From contig CAKZGE010000004.1 of the NCBI GenBank assembly GCA_936914845.1, positions 310,001-374,000 on the forward strand: a stretch of 64,000 nucleotides of DNA. The letters are read 5' to 3'. Shown piece by piece: positions 8,588 to 17,209 of this stretch. A model generated the notes under the pieces. That model worked only from the letters and a program-made list of their open reading frames with translations, was not told the DNA's origin and searched no databases. Origin of the DNA: an uncultured Chloracidobacterium sp. (GTDB lineage Bacteria; Acidobacteriota; Blastocatellia; Pyrinomonadales; Pyrinomonadaceae). The position numbers were made by a program, and so were the translations under genes. Within the stretch, counting starts at the first letter, position 1, and the number at the start of each line of letters is the position of its first letter.

Positions 8588-8606
8588 AAAAAACTAAGGA
8601 GAAAAT

Positions 8607-8849
8607 GTGAATATGCTTTGGAAGATCGTTCTGGTCCTGGGGATCTTAGGAACGCTATTGGGTGTGGCGGTAAGCGGGATATCGATAGCTCTGCCATTTG
8701 CGACGAACGGCCGAACAAGTTGGGAAGAGGCCGCGATCGGGATCGTGCCCGGCATTTTGCTGTTGGTCGTTTCGTTCCTGATGTTCATTGTGGGGCTGAT
8801 ATTCGTGCTCAAAAACCGTAAAAGGAAGGCCGTTGGAAGCGCGATGTAA
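8607..8849 (+). CDS. Small two-pass membrane protein
   Basis: 80 residues with two hydrophobic spans (about 4-30 and 43-67), a short loop containing TNGRTSWEEA, and a basic tail KNRKRKAVGSAM that should face the cytoplasm. No family is recognised. The start is the GTG at 8607, set by a perfect AAGGAG at 8596-8601 with 5-base spacing; the ATG at 8613 would be 11 bases away. The leader contains a strong hairpin. It ends 15 bases before dus and may be co-transcribed with it. Confidence 0.72.
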   Translation: MNMLWKIVLVLGILGTLLGVAVSGISIALPFATNGRTSWEEAAIGIVPGILLLVVSFLMFIVGLIFVLKNRKRKAVGSAM

Positions 8850-8864
8850 CAGGTTTTTGCTGTA

Positions 8865-9917
8865 ATGAAACCGTTCAAGATCAGAGATATTAAAATAGAT
8901 CCGCCATTGATATTGTCACCGATGGCGGGCGTAACAGACTACACATTTCGCCGGCTGATAAAACGCCGCGGCGGCGTGGGGCTGGTCGTCTCAGAATTCA
9001 TCTCGGTGGAAGGGTTGACGCGCCATAATCCGAAATCAAAACGGCAGATGCGTTTCGATGAAGAAGAAAGGCCATTTGCGGTTCAGATATTCGGCGGACA
9101 ACCGGAACGGATGGCGATGGGCGCGGAAATGGCGGAAGAGATCGGTGCCGATATTCTGGATGTCAATTGCGGCTGTCCAGCACCAAAGGTGGTGAAGAAC
9201 GGCGGCGGTTCGGGCCTGCTTCGCGAGCCGGGACGGTTGGAGACCATTTTAAAGGAAATAAAGCGAAGCATAACGATACCCTTAACGCTGAAGGTGCGGA
9301 CCGGATACTCCGAATCGACAAGAAATGTGGTCGAGATAGCCAAGATGGCTGAGCAGTGCGGCGTTGAGCACATACAGGTACATGGACGCACGAAGGAGCA
9401 GGGTTATAAGGGATTGGCCGATTGGGATATCATTCGCGAAGTAAAGCGGGCGGTGACCGTGCCGGTTTCGGGCAATGGCGACATCACATCGATAGAATAC
9501 GGCATGCGCAAATGGAAGGAATCGGGCGTTGACGGCATTTTGATCGGGCGTGGAGCAATGCAGAACCCGTGGATATTTCGGCAGTTTGCCGATGTATTGG
9601 CCGGACGCGAACCATATCAGCCGGACCTGGAAGAAAAAAAGCAGGTTCTGCTGGAATTCTTCGGCATGGTGCGCGAAGAAATGCCGGAATTGGCAGCACT
9701 CGGAAAAATGAAGCAGCTCGCCGGCCAATTCACAAAAGGGCTGCCGGGCGGAGCCAATTTTCGCCAAACGCTTTACCATTCACATTCGGCGGAAGAGATC
9801 CTGGAAAATATCTCGCTTTATTTCAATCACATAGGGTCGATGCCGGATCGGCGGTCAGCGGCGGAGGAACCCCTGATCGAGGATGAAACCGAGATCAGCT
9901 GTGAGATGTATGCTTAA
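8865..9917 (+). CDS. tRNA-dihydrouridine synthase (DusB-type)
   Basis: Flavoenzyme that reduces uridine to dihydrouridine in the tRNA D-loop. The FMN-dependent TIM barrel is seen from LILSPMAGVTDYTFRRL (about 16-32). The catalytic cysteine lies in DVNCGCPAPKVVKNGGGSGL, followed by KVRTGYSE, HGRTKEQGY and the phosphate-binding NGDITS and GRGAMQNPWIF. At 350 residues the length is normal for bacterial Dus. The family would place it nearest DusB, but a phylogeny is needed for the subtype. Confidence 0.93.
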   Translation: MKPFKIRDIKIDPPLILSPMAGVTDYTFRRLIKRRGGVGLVVSEFISVEGLTRHNPKSKRQMRFDEEERPFAVQIFGGQPERMAMGAEMAEEIGADILDVNCGCPAPKVVKNGGGSGLLREPGRLETILKEIKRSITIPLTLKVRTGYSESTRNVVEIAKMAEQCGVEHIQVHGRTKEQGYKGLADWDIIREVKRAVTVPVSGNGDITSIEYGMRKWKESGVDGILIGRGAMQNPWIFRQFADVLAGREPYQPDLEEKKQVLLEFFGMVREEMPELAALGKMKQLAGQFTKGLPGGANFRQTLYHSHSAEEILENISLYFNHIGSMPDRRSAAEEPLIEDETEISCEMYA

Positions 9918-9967
9918 ATAAATGGGCAAATGACCGTTTTTGCGTGAGCTTTTTATCACCGAAATAA

Positions 9968-10402
9968 ATGAAGTTCTTAACAACAGGGTTCTTACTACTT
10001 CTATTCTCGGCTGTGGTTTTTGCACAAAAAACCGCAACTGAGCGCCCGGACCGTGCGGCCTCTTCGGCGGCATTCGCGGAGGTGCTGCTTAAAAAGACGG
10101 AGCTGCAGGCCGAACTCGAAGGCCTTTCTGTCGAATATACGGAAGAATATCCGAAAGTGGGCGAATTGAAACACAGCATCGAAATGCTTGATGTTCAGAT
10201 CGGCCGGCTTAATGCCGTAAAGGCTTCCGATATGGGCAAACTGACGGCCGCACTCGGGAAATTAATGGTTAAAAAGGCGGAGTTAGATACGGAGCTGTGG
10301 GTGCTTTTGAAGACATACAAGGAAGGTCATCCGGACGTAAAAAAGGCCCAGAAAAAAGTTGACATTTTCGAAGCCGCGATAAAGCAGATCGTGGGCAGCT
10401 AG
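9968..10402 (+). CDS. Secreted coiled-coil protein with Wzz/GNVR-like helical repeats
   Basis: 144 residues. The signal peptide MKFLTTGFLLLLFSAVVFA is followed by an almost wholly helical mature part. Two segments resemble each other and the hP-x-V hairpin of chain-length-determinant coiled coils: LSVEYTEEYPKVGELKHSI and LLKTYKEGHPDVKKAQKKV. There is no transmembrane anchor, so it is a free periplasmic or secreted helical protein. The function is unknown. Its stop overlaps the stop of the convergent S4-domain gene. Confidence 0.7.
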   Translation: MKFLTTGFLLLLFSAVVFAQKTATERPDRAASSAAFAEVLLKKTELQAELEGLSVEYTEEYPKVGELKHSIEMLDVQIGRLNAVKASDMGKLTAALGKLMVKKAELDTELWVLLKTYKEGHPDVKKAQKKVDIFEAAIKQIVGS

Positions 10403-10674
10403 TAAGCGGGGTCGGTGCGAACCGTGTTGGACAAGGTTTCATAGACCTCAGCGGCGGCCGCTTTTGCAAGTTGTTTATTCTGCGGAACGGAAGTTACACG
10501 GACCTTCAAGATGGAATCTCGTCGCATTATCTCGATCTCGTCACCCGCCTTCACTTCTTTCGAAGATCTGGCGGCAAGTCCGTTTACTTTGACCAGCGAA
10601 TTATCGCAGAATTCCTGAGCCAGCGAGCGGCGGGGTATTAAGCGGCTTATCTTTAAGAATAGATCCAATCGCAT
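10399..10674 (-). CDS. S4-domain RNA-binding protein (RqcP/HslR-like)
   Basis: 91 residues. The S4 fold starts at the N-terminus: MRLDLFLKISRLIPRRSLAQ, then CDNSLVKVNG, then KEVKAGDEIEI. Small single-domain S4 proteins of this length bind rRNA/tRNA on 50S subunits in ribosome rescue (RqcP, Hsp15). That link is by family resemblance only. It is convergent with the preceding gene. Confidence 0.83.
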   Translation of the reverse strand: MRLDLFLKISRLIPRRSLAQEFCDNSLVKVNGLAARSSKEVKAGDEIEIMRRDSILKVRVTSVPQNKQLAKAAAAEVYETLSNTVRTDPAY

Positions 10675-10765
10675 ACCAAACGAATATCACAAGCCGGCGG
10701 CAGTAACAAGGTATTGAAAATAACAATATTTCGAAAGTTGGCAGACAATGGGTTAAAATTGCTGC

Positions 10766-11221
10766 ATGAATAGATGGATATTTTGTGCAGTTCTTTTGGG
10801 GTGTTGTGCTGGATTCGGCTGTTCGGGCAATGTGGAAAGGCCCGTTTCAAAGAATGGCGGGGCGACGACCACACCCGAAGCTGTGTCTGCGACGACGCCG
10901 GAAGCGAACCCGTGGAAGGCGGTAGTTTGCTCGTCACGAGCCAAAACGCTAACGCTGTCTGCCGGAGTCAACGAAACCGATGGCGAGGTTTTCGCCGCGA
11001 TAAGCGAAAATTCAACACAACGAATTTACGAGCTACCGCCGCGGCTGCGATCTTTTTCAAAGATCTATTTCAAGGGGAGCTCCTCGGATAAAAGCCAAGT
11101 GGAACTTTGCATTCTTTACAACGGCAAACCGGCCAAACGGGTGGAATTCGATGACGACGAAGATGTTATGGTGGCGGCCTCGGACACGGACGAGCTGAAC
11201 AAATGCCGCTGTATCGAATAG
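10766..11221 (+). CDS. Putative lipoprotein of unknown function
   Basis: 151 residues with a type II signal peptide: a basic start (MNRWIF), a hydrophobic core, and a Cys-rich stretch LLGCCAGFGCSG in which the last Cys before SG, or one just before it, would be lipidated. A Thr/Pro-rich linker (TTTPEAVSATTPEAN) leads to a compact domain of about 100 residues with three more cysteines and the acidic segment EFDDDEDV. No family is recognised. A TAAAAT box at 10754-10759 sits only 7 bases before the ATG, so the mRNA may be nearly leaderless. Confidence 0.68.
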   Translation: MNRWIFCAVLLGCCAGFGCSGNVERPVSKNGGATTTPEAVSATTPEANPWKAVVCSSRAKTLTLSAGVNETDGEVFAAISENSTQRIYELPPRLRSFSKIYFKGSSSDKSQVELCILYNGKPAKRVEFDDDEDVMVAASDTDELNKCRCIE

Positions 11222-11242
11222 GTTCAAAAATACGCGTTCCTT

Positions 11243-12064
11243 ATGAAAATGAATAAAACAATTGTGGCGGCGGCGTTAAGCCTTGTCTGTCTTTCTACAG
11301 TATTTGCACAGCAAACGACGGAGCCGCCGGCGGACCTCGAATATCAATTGGCCGGCATCCTTTATACACAAAAGGCCGCCGAATACCGGGCACTTGCCTA
11401 CCAAGCGTTCAATTTGGCACGGCTGCGGCTTGATGCCGATCTCGATAAAAGGAATCTAAAACAGCTGCCGAAAGACAGACGCAAGATGCCGCGGGCGATA
11501 ATTGTTGATATCGACGAAACGGTGCTCGATAATTCGCCGGGACAGGCCTATGGCTATAAGAACGGGTTGGCTTTCAATTTACCGGATTGGTACAAATGGG
11601 GCGAGATGCGAAAGGCCCCGGCTGTACCCGGCGCGGTAGAGTTTTTAAACTATGCCGTTGCCAAGGGCGTAAAAGTGTTCTTTATTTCGAACCGCGACGA
11701 GGTTCAGAAGCAAGCGACCATCGACAATCTGAGAGCGGCCGGGTTCAAGGATGTGGGTGACGAAAATGTTTTCCTGCGTGAAAAAGAATCCGGCAAGGAC
11801 GCACGAAGGGCAAAGGTCGAAGCAAAGCATCGGGTTGTGATGCTGGTCGGCGACAATCTAGATGATTTTACCAGTGCGTTCGAAAAAAAGAGTGTTGCCG
11901 AACGTTTTGCCGAAACCGATAAAGACAAGGCAGAATTCGGCCGCCGCTTCATCGTCTTGCCAAATGCTATGTACGGCACGTGGGAAAACGCGATATATGA
12001 ATACAAAAGGCTGACGGACGCGGAAAAACGGAAGATGCGGGCGGACGCTCTACAGCTGCCGTAG
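11243..12064 (+). CDS. Exported HAD acid phosphatase, 5'-nucleotidase e(P4)-like
   Basis: 273 residues. The signal peptide ends near STVFAQ. The HAD motifs are in order: DIDETVLD (motif I, two catalytic Asp), FFISNRDE (motif II), the lysine region ARRAKVEAKHRVVML, and VGDNLDDF (motif IV). This is the class B/C acid phosphatase pattern of Haemophilus lipoprotein e(P4), which dephosphorylates nucleotides in the periplasm. There is no lipobox; the N-terminus fits a signal peptidase I substrate. An ATG at 11249 is a possible alternative start. Confidence 0.88.
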   Translation: MKMNKTIVAAALSLVCLSTVFAQQTTEPPADLEYQLAGILYTQKAAEYRALAYQAFNLARLRLDADLDKRNLKQLPKDRRKMPRAIIVDIDETVLDNSPGQAYGYKNGLAFNLPDWYKWGEMRKAPAVPGAVEFLNYAVAKGVKVFFISNRDEVQKQATIDNLRAAGFKDVGDENVFLREKESGKDARRAKVEAKHRVVMLVGDNLDDFTSAFEKKSVAERFAETDKDKAEFGRRFIVLPNAMYGTWENAIYEYKRLTDAEKRKMRADALQLP

Positions 12065-12100
12065 AAATTGGTCCGGCCGGCAGAGGCGTCTTTTCGAGGA

Positions 12101-14347
12101 ATGATGAAATCAAAAATAGTTGTTTTGTGGCTCATCTTTGGCCTAGCAGGAGTATCGGCCGCCTTTGCCCAATTGACGGTGCGCGAGATAATGGCCGAAC
12201 CGTCGATGGCCGGAATGCGGGCCGAGGGCGAAAAGCTTTCGCCGGATGGCACCAAGGTAATTTATCTTTGGAACGCCGATGCCAAATTGCCGCGGGATCT
12301 CTATCTGGCCAATACCCGCGGCGGTGCTCCGGAGATAATTCTGCGGCTTGGTGATCTGCCGGCCGCACCTGTTCGGGCGGAGAAAGAGAACAAGTTGGAT
12401 TACGGCCTTTTGCTGCGTGATGATTTCGTAAAAGAGAGGGAACGTTCACTCGGCAATTTTGAGTGGTCGCCGGATTCGAGCAAACTGCTTTTTTCACATG
12501 CCGGTGATCTTTTCATTTTGACGCTCGGCGAAAAAGAGGCTCGACGGCTGACACAGACCCAAGCGGCAGAGACAGCGATGCGGTTCATTGATAAAGACCG
12601 CATTCTGTATCAGCTCAGCGGTAATCTTTTTCTGCTGAACACATCAAATTCCTTTACATTGCAGCTGACCAAAGAGGCGGACGCGGGCAAAGCGGTCTTC
12701 GTCGGGAATGCCGCCGTCAGCAAAGACGGTAAAATGGCGGCTTATGTCGTTTCGGACGCTTCGAAATATCGGACGTTAAGCGTTCCGAGTTACCTCGGCG
12801 AATATACCGAATCGGGAACTGTGAGACGCGGCTGGGCCGACCACAAACTTTTTGTGACCACGACCGACGGCAGCCGCGCCGCGGCGATCGAGATCGAATT
12901 GCCGAAACCGGAAGGCGTTGGAAATTTTCGTTCGGTCAAATGGACGGCTGACAACCGGGGATTGGTGGTTGACCGTGTGGACAAAGACCTTAAGCGGCGA
13001 CAGCTTTTTTTCATCGCGAACGCGAGCGATAAAACAGCAAAACAGACGCTGATAACCGAAGAGACGGATGAGAAGTGGCAGGCGCCGCTTTCGAGCATTG
13101 TCGAACCGGATCCGGCAAACGAAAGGCGCATGTTTTTTGGCTCGGAGCGGGACGGTTTCAACCACCTCTATTTGGCAGAGATCAAAACCGGCAACCCGGC
13201 AGATGTCGCTATCAAACAGATCACGAGCGGCCGATACCAAGTAGAATGGGCAAAATGGGCAGCCGGCGGCAAGCGGATCATATATCTTTCGACGGAACCG
13301 ACACCACAGGAACGAATGTTCTTTTCGATCGAAATGGACGGCATGCGAAAATTGAAGCTGCCATCGATGGAACGCGGAATGCGGAATTCGCCGCAGATCG
13401 ATGAAACGAACAGCATGCCGGTATTGCTTTATGGGCTTTCGGCATGGGATCGGCCCGAAGAACTTTATGCGATGAAAACCTGTCCGGGCTGCCGCGGCAT
13501 GCATATGCCTGAGAAATTGACGTCAACGACGCCGGCCGCTTTTCTAAAAAGACCCTTTGTTGAACCCGAATTTGTCTCAATTCCTTCTCGAGACGGCAAG
13601 CAGATTCCGGCGAAGATATATAGACCGAAGAATTTTGACGCTAAAAAGAAGCACCCGATGGTAATATTCGTTCACGGTGCCGGTTATCTGCAAAATGTGA
13701 TAAACGGCTGGAACAATTATTATCGCGAGTTTTTGTTCAATCAGATGTTGGCGGAAAAAGGGTTTGTTGTGCTTGATATCGATTATCGCGGATCAGCCGG
13801 CTACGGCCGTGAATGGCGAACTGACGTGTACGATTTCTTAGGCGGCAAAGATCTTGACGACCACATTGACGCCATTGACCATATGGTCAAAAACTACTCT
13901 GTAGATAAAGGCCGCGTAGGAGTTTACGGCGGCAGCTATGGCGGGTTTATTGCTGAGATGCTGGCGTTTAGAGCTTCGGAGAAGGTGGCGGCGGCCGCTG
14001 CTTTGCGTCCGGTGGCCGATTGGAAAAATTATTACGCATCGTCGCCGGGCTACACGGTTCAGAGGCTCGGTTTTCCGGACAAGAATCCGGAAGCATACAA
14101 GCGGTCATCGCCGATCACCTATGCTGACGGGTTAAAGACGAATCTCCTGATATTGCATGGAATGGCCGACGACAATGTGCACGTGCAGGATTCCGTTCAG
14201 CTAACGGAAAAGCTGATCCGGCTCGGCAAGACCCAATATTTTGACGTGATGCTGTACCCATCGGAAAATCACGCTTTTGTCCGTCCGGAAAGCTGGGCCG
14301 ATGAATATGAACGCATTTTGGCTTTTTTGGAAAAGCATCTAAAATGA
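12101..14347 (+). CDS. Secreted S9-family prolyl oligopeptidase (DPP-IV/acylaminoacyl type)
   Basis: About 748 residues. The signal peptide ends at VSAAFAQ. An N-terminal beta-propeller of about 470 residues contains WD/PD40-like repeats (EWSPDSSKLLFSH, EWAKWAAGGKRIIYLS). The C-terminal alpha/beta hydrolase has HPMVIFVHGAGY, Ser about 611 in YGGSYGGF, Asp about 689 in HGMADDNVHV and His about 724 in SENHAFV, so the triad is intact. It cleaves peptides from oligopeptides outside the cytoplasm. GAGGA abuts two adjacent ATGs at 12101 and 12104, and either could be the start. Confidence 0.92.
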   Translation: MMKSKIVVLWLIFGLAGVSAAFAQLTVREIMAEPSMAGMRAEGEKLSPDGTKVIYLWNADAKLPRDLYLANTRGGAPEIILRLGDLPAAPVRAEKENKLDYGLLLRDDFVKERERSLGNFEWSPDSSKLLFSHAGDLFILTLGEKEARRLTQTQAAETAMRFIDKDRILYQLSGNLFLLNTSNSFTLQLTKEADAGKAVFVGNAAVSKDGKMAAYVVSDASKYRTLSVPSYLGEYTESGTVRRGWADHKLFVTTTDGSRAAAIEIELPKPEGVGNFRSVKWTADNRGLVVDRVDKDLKRRQLFFIANASDKTAKQTLITEETDEKWQAPLSSIVEPDPANERRMFFGSERDGFNHLYLAEIKTGNPADVAIKQITSGRYQVEWAKWAAGGKRIIYLSTEPTPQERMFFSIEMDGMRKLKLPSMERGMRNSPQIDETNSMPVLLYGLSAWDRPEELYAMKTCPGCRGMHMPEKLTSTTPAAFLKRPFVEPEFVSIPSRDGKQIPAKIYRPKNFDAKKKHPMVIFVHGAGYLQNVINGWNNYYREFLFNQMLAEKGFVVLDIDYRGSAGYGREWRTDVYDFLGGKDLDDHIDAIDHMVKNYSVDKGRVGVYGGSYGGFIAEMLAFRASEKVAAAAALRPVADWKNYYASSPGYTVQRLGFPDKNPEAYKRSSPITYADGLKTNLLILHGMADDNVHVQDSVQLTEKLIRLGKTQYFDVMLYPSENHAFVRPESWADEYERILAFLEKHLK

Positions 14348-14369
14348 ACGTTCGCCCGATATCGCACAT

Positions 14370-15311
14370 ATGAGAATTCTTGTTACCGGCGGCGCCGGAT
14401 TTATCGGCTCGCACCTTTGTGAACGTCTGCTGGGCGACGGCCACGAGGTCGTCTGCCTGGACAATTTTTTTACCGGCCGCAAAGCGAACATATTTCATCT
14501 GCTTGACGACAAGCGGTTTGAATTGGTTCGGCACGATGTAACGCAGCCCATCTTGCTGGAGGTCGATCAAATTTACAATCTGGCGTGTCCCGCCTCACCG
14601 ATCCATTACCAATACAATCCGGTAAAAACGGTAAAGACCAGCGTCATGGGAATGATAAATATGCTGGGGCTGGCAAAGCGGGTTCGGGCACGAATTCTGC
14701 AAGCTTCGACATCAGAGGTTTACGGCGATCCGCTGGTGCACCCGCAGCCGGAAGAATATTTCGGCAATGTGAACCCGATCGGTTTGCGGAGCTGTTATGA
14801 CGAAGGCAAACGCGTAGCGGAAACGCTGATGATGGATTATCACCGGCAAAACGCAGTAGATACGCGTATCATTCGTATTTTCAATACATACGGGCCGCGA
14901 ATGCTTGAAAATGATGGGCGGGTTGTTTCTAATTTTATCGTACAGGCACTTCGCGGCGAAGAACTGACGATCTACGGCGATGGAACCCAGACGCGTTCAT
15001 TCTGTTATGTAGATGACCTGGTGGAGGGCATGATCAAATTGATGGCTTACGAGGGCGGAGAAGCCCATCTGCCGTTCAATGTCGGAAACCCAGGCGAATT
15101 TACGATGAAAGAGCTGGCGCAAAAAGTCGGCGACATCATCGGCGAAGATCTGCGGATAACTTACTTTCCGTTGCCGCAGGACGACCCGAAGCAGCGCAAG
15201 CCGAACATTGAAAGAGCAAAAACGCTGCTCAGCTGGGAACCGAAAATACAGCTTGCGGAAGGACTTAAGAAAACCGTCGATTACTTTGCGAACAACATTA
15301 AGCCCCTATGA
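14370..15311 (+). CDS. UDP-glucuronate decarboxylase (UDP-xylose synthase), SDR family
   Basis: 313 residues. The extended SDR Rossmann motif GGAGFIG is at 7-13, the catalytic Tyr143/Lys147 pair lies in CYDEGKR, and the diagnostic block YNLACPASPIHYQYNPVKT of UXS enzymes is present. The motif RIFNTYGPRM also fits. It would turn UDP-glucuronate into UDP-xylose for surface polysaccharide. It starts 22 bases after the S9 peptidase gene. Its TGA overlaps the ATG of the BRO-N fragment (ATGA). Confidence 0.93.
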   Translation: MRILVTGGAGFIGSHLCERLLGDGHEVVCLDNFFTGRKANIFHLLDDKRFELVRHDVTQPILLEVDQIYNLACPASPIHYQYNPVKTVKTSVMGMINMLGLAKRVRARILQASTSEVYGDPLVHPQPEEYFGNVNPIGLRSCYDEGKRVAETLMMDYHRQNAVDTRIIRIFNTYGPRMLENDGRVVSNFIVQALRGEELTIYGDGTQTRSFCYVDDLVEGMIKLMAYEGGEAHLPFNVGNPGEFTMKELAQKVGDIIGEDLRITYFPLPQDDPKQRKPNIERAKTLLSWEPKIQLAEGLKKTVDYFANNIKPL

Positions 15312-15559
15312 GCAATATCAAACTTTTTGAAAGTAAACGAGTTCGCTCTGAATGGAACGAGCAGGAACAGAAATGGTATTTTTCCGTTCAGGACGTTATT
15401 GAAATATTGACTGATACAGTTGACGCTAAAGACTATATCAAGAAGATGAGAAAACGTGATCCTGAGTTGAATTCCAACTGGGGGACAATTTGTCCCCTGG
15501 TTGAAATGGAAGCCGCAGAGGCGAGACCTCGAAACACAAACCGGCAATGGGTCGTTTAG
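15308..15559 (+). pseudogene. 5' fragment of a BRO-N / DinD-like domain gene
   Basis: The 83-codon frame begins like intact BRO-N-domain proteins of the DNA-damage-inducible/antirepressor type: KLFESKRVRSEWNEQEQKWY, FSVQDVIEILTD, KDYIKKMRKRDPEL, GTICPLVEMEAA. Family members continue for 150 or more residues with a DVADTEG-like block. Here the frame changes character after EMEAA and stops. It is probably debris from a phage or mobile gene. It overlaps the preceding SDR gene by ATGA. Confidence 0.6.
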
Positions 15560-15802
15560 CCCGAAAATTATCTGCCGGGATCAAAAAAGATAAAGCAGAT
15601 CGTCTCAAAGTAATAAGCAACAAATAAAGTTGCCTAAGATACAGCAATTAAAGCTTGAATTTACCGAGTTCAAAGGCAAACAGAGGCTCGGTTTCGCTCC
15701 GGCAAAATACGTTGATGATGAAACACTGCGTAACGCCCGAATTGATTTTTGCCAACTTCCGTTTTAGATATACAGAATGCAAAAATGATCGTATCGTAAA
15801 AT
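15560..15802 (+). other. AT-rich stretch with a short gene remnant
   Basis: No complete gene. A 45-codon frame from TTG 15630 to the TAG near 15768 reads PKIQQLKLEFTEFKGKQRLG and continues with APAKYVDDETLRNARIDF. It looks protein-like but has no good start site and no family I recognise. It is probably a remnant belonging to the same inserted segment as the BRO-N fragment. Confidence 0.35.
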
Positions 15803-16153
15803 ATGAACGAGCCAGAAATATATTTTTTCGACTGCATTGACCGCAACGCGATTGTCATAAAGCCAAAAAAACCTTTCTTTGAATGGCTTAATAATATCGA
15901 ACCAGAAGGAAGCACTTTTACGGTTGACGAGGCAAATATCTATTTGGTGAGAGAACGTGACAGCAACGACCAAATAGAAAGATGGCTCAGCAGAAATTTC
16001 GACAGGATATTTCAGAACGAACTGAACGGTTGGTATTTGGATCAGAGCCTCTGGCCGCAGAAAAGAACATACAAAATCTTTAAGGAATGGTTTGATTTTG
16101 AGATACACTCAATGATCCTTGATATTGAAAACACGGCGGTATCAAAACTTTAA
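15803..16153 (+). CDS. Conserved hypothetical protein, 116 residues
   Basis: Cytosolic and acidic, with no signal or membrane segment. The C-terminal signature NELNGWYLDQSLWPQKR, then FKEWFDFEIHSMILDIE, resembles a widespread family of small hypothetical bacterial proteins whose function I do not know. It stands alone between two sugar-nucleotide SDR genes in a segment visibly richer in A+T than its flanks, which suggests acquisition together with the BRO-N debris. Confidence 0.6.
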   Translation: MNEPEIYFFDCIDRNAIVIKPKKPFFEWLNNIEPEGSTFTVDEANIYLVRERDSNDQIERWLSRNFDRIFQNELNGWYLDQSLWPQKRTYKIFKEWFDFEIHSMILDIENTAVSKL

Positions 16154-16233
16154 ATGCGATCAAAGCAATGTCAGGAAAAGGTCATTAAATGAATTGATAC
16201 AATAATCGGATTTATTGATAAAGTTACAGTTTT

Positions 16234-17205
16234 ATGAAAATACTTATCACCGGCGGAGCCGGTTTTGTGGGCAGCCATTTGGCGGATAAAATGATCCAGC
16301 TCGGGCACGATGTGACCGTTATCGACGATCTTTCGACGGGCAGATATTCGAATATCGAACACCTTGAGGGCCACGAAAGGTTTCGATTGATCATTGACAC
16401 GGTGCTGAACCAGAAGCTGATGGAAGAATTGATACGCGAAACCGACCGCGTTTATCACATGGCAAGCGCGGTCGGTGTACGCCTGATCATGGAACAGCCG
16501 GTAAAGACGATCGAAACTATCTTTCACGGCACGGATGTGATCCTGAAATTTTGTTCGCGATATCGCAAGAGAGTCTTGATCCCGAGCACATCAGAGGTTT
16601 ATGGAAAGGGGGCTTCGGTTCCGTTCGCCGAAGAGGATGACCTGTTGACGGGCTCGACCGATAAGCATCGATGGGCATACGCCTGTGCCAAAACGTTGGA
16701 CGAATTTCTGGCGATCGCTCATTACAAAGAGACGCGTCTTCCGGTGGTGGTCGTTCGTCTTTTCAATACGGTCGGCCCGCGGCAGACGGGTCAATACGGC
16801 ATGGTGGTCCCGCGATTTGTGCATTCGGCGATCAACGGCGAACCGATAACCATCCACGGTGATGGCGAACAGCAGCGTTGTTTCGGCCACGTTCATGATG
16901 TGGTCGAGGGGCTGTCGAAATTGCTCGACACACCGGCGGCATTTGGCCAGGTGGTGAATCTGGGCAATAACGAAGAGGTTTCGATAAAGCAGCTGGCTGA
17001 AAGGGCGATCGAATTGACCGGCAGCAGCAGCACGCTTCAGTATATACCCTACGAAGAAGCCTACGGCGACGGATTTGAAGATATGCGGCGACGTGTGCCG
17101 AGTCTTGAAAAAGCCAAAAAATTGATCGGCTATCAGCCAACCCGTTCGCTGGTTGATATCATCAATGATGTGGCTGAGGAATATCATCGGACCTCGGCAG
17201 CGTAA
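16234..17205 (+). CDS. NAD-dependent epimerase/dehydratase (extended SDR)
   Basis: 323 residues. The NAD motif GGAGFVG is at 7-13, acidic Asp in VTVIDDLSTG, catalytic Tyr149/Lys153 in YACAK, and RLFNTVGPRQTGQYGMVVPR followed by IHGDGEQQRCFGHVHDVV, a block shared by UDP-glucose 4-epimerase and GDP-mannose dehydratase relatives. The exact sugar nucleotide is not determined by these motifs. It probably works with the UXS-type enzyme upstream in surface-sugar supply. It ends 4 bases before the next gene. Confidence 0.85.
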   Translation: MKILITGGAGFVGSHLADKMIQLGHDVTVIDDLSTGRYSNIEHLEGHERFRLIIDTVLNQKLMEELIRETDRVYHMASAVGVRLIMEQPVKTIETIFHGTDVILKFCSRYRKRVLIPSTSEVYGKGASVPFAEEDDLLTGSTDKHRWAYACAKTLDEFLAIAHYKETRLPVVVVRLFNTVGPRQTGQYGMVVPRFVHSAINGEPITIHGDGEQQRCFGHVHDVVEGLSKLLDTPAAFGQVVNLGNNEEVSIKQLAERAIELTGSSSTLQYIPYEEAYGDGFEDMRRRVPSLEKAKKLIGYQPTRSLVDIINDVAEEYHRTSAA

Positions 17206-17209
17206 TTTT

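Noticed and set aside
12776..13504. 242-codon minus-strand frame inside the S9 peptidase gene
   Set aside because: Lies wholly opposite the beta-propeller coding region, with no ribosome site and no recognisable motif.
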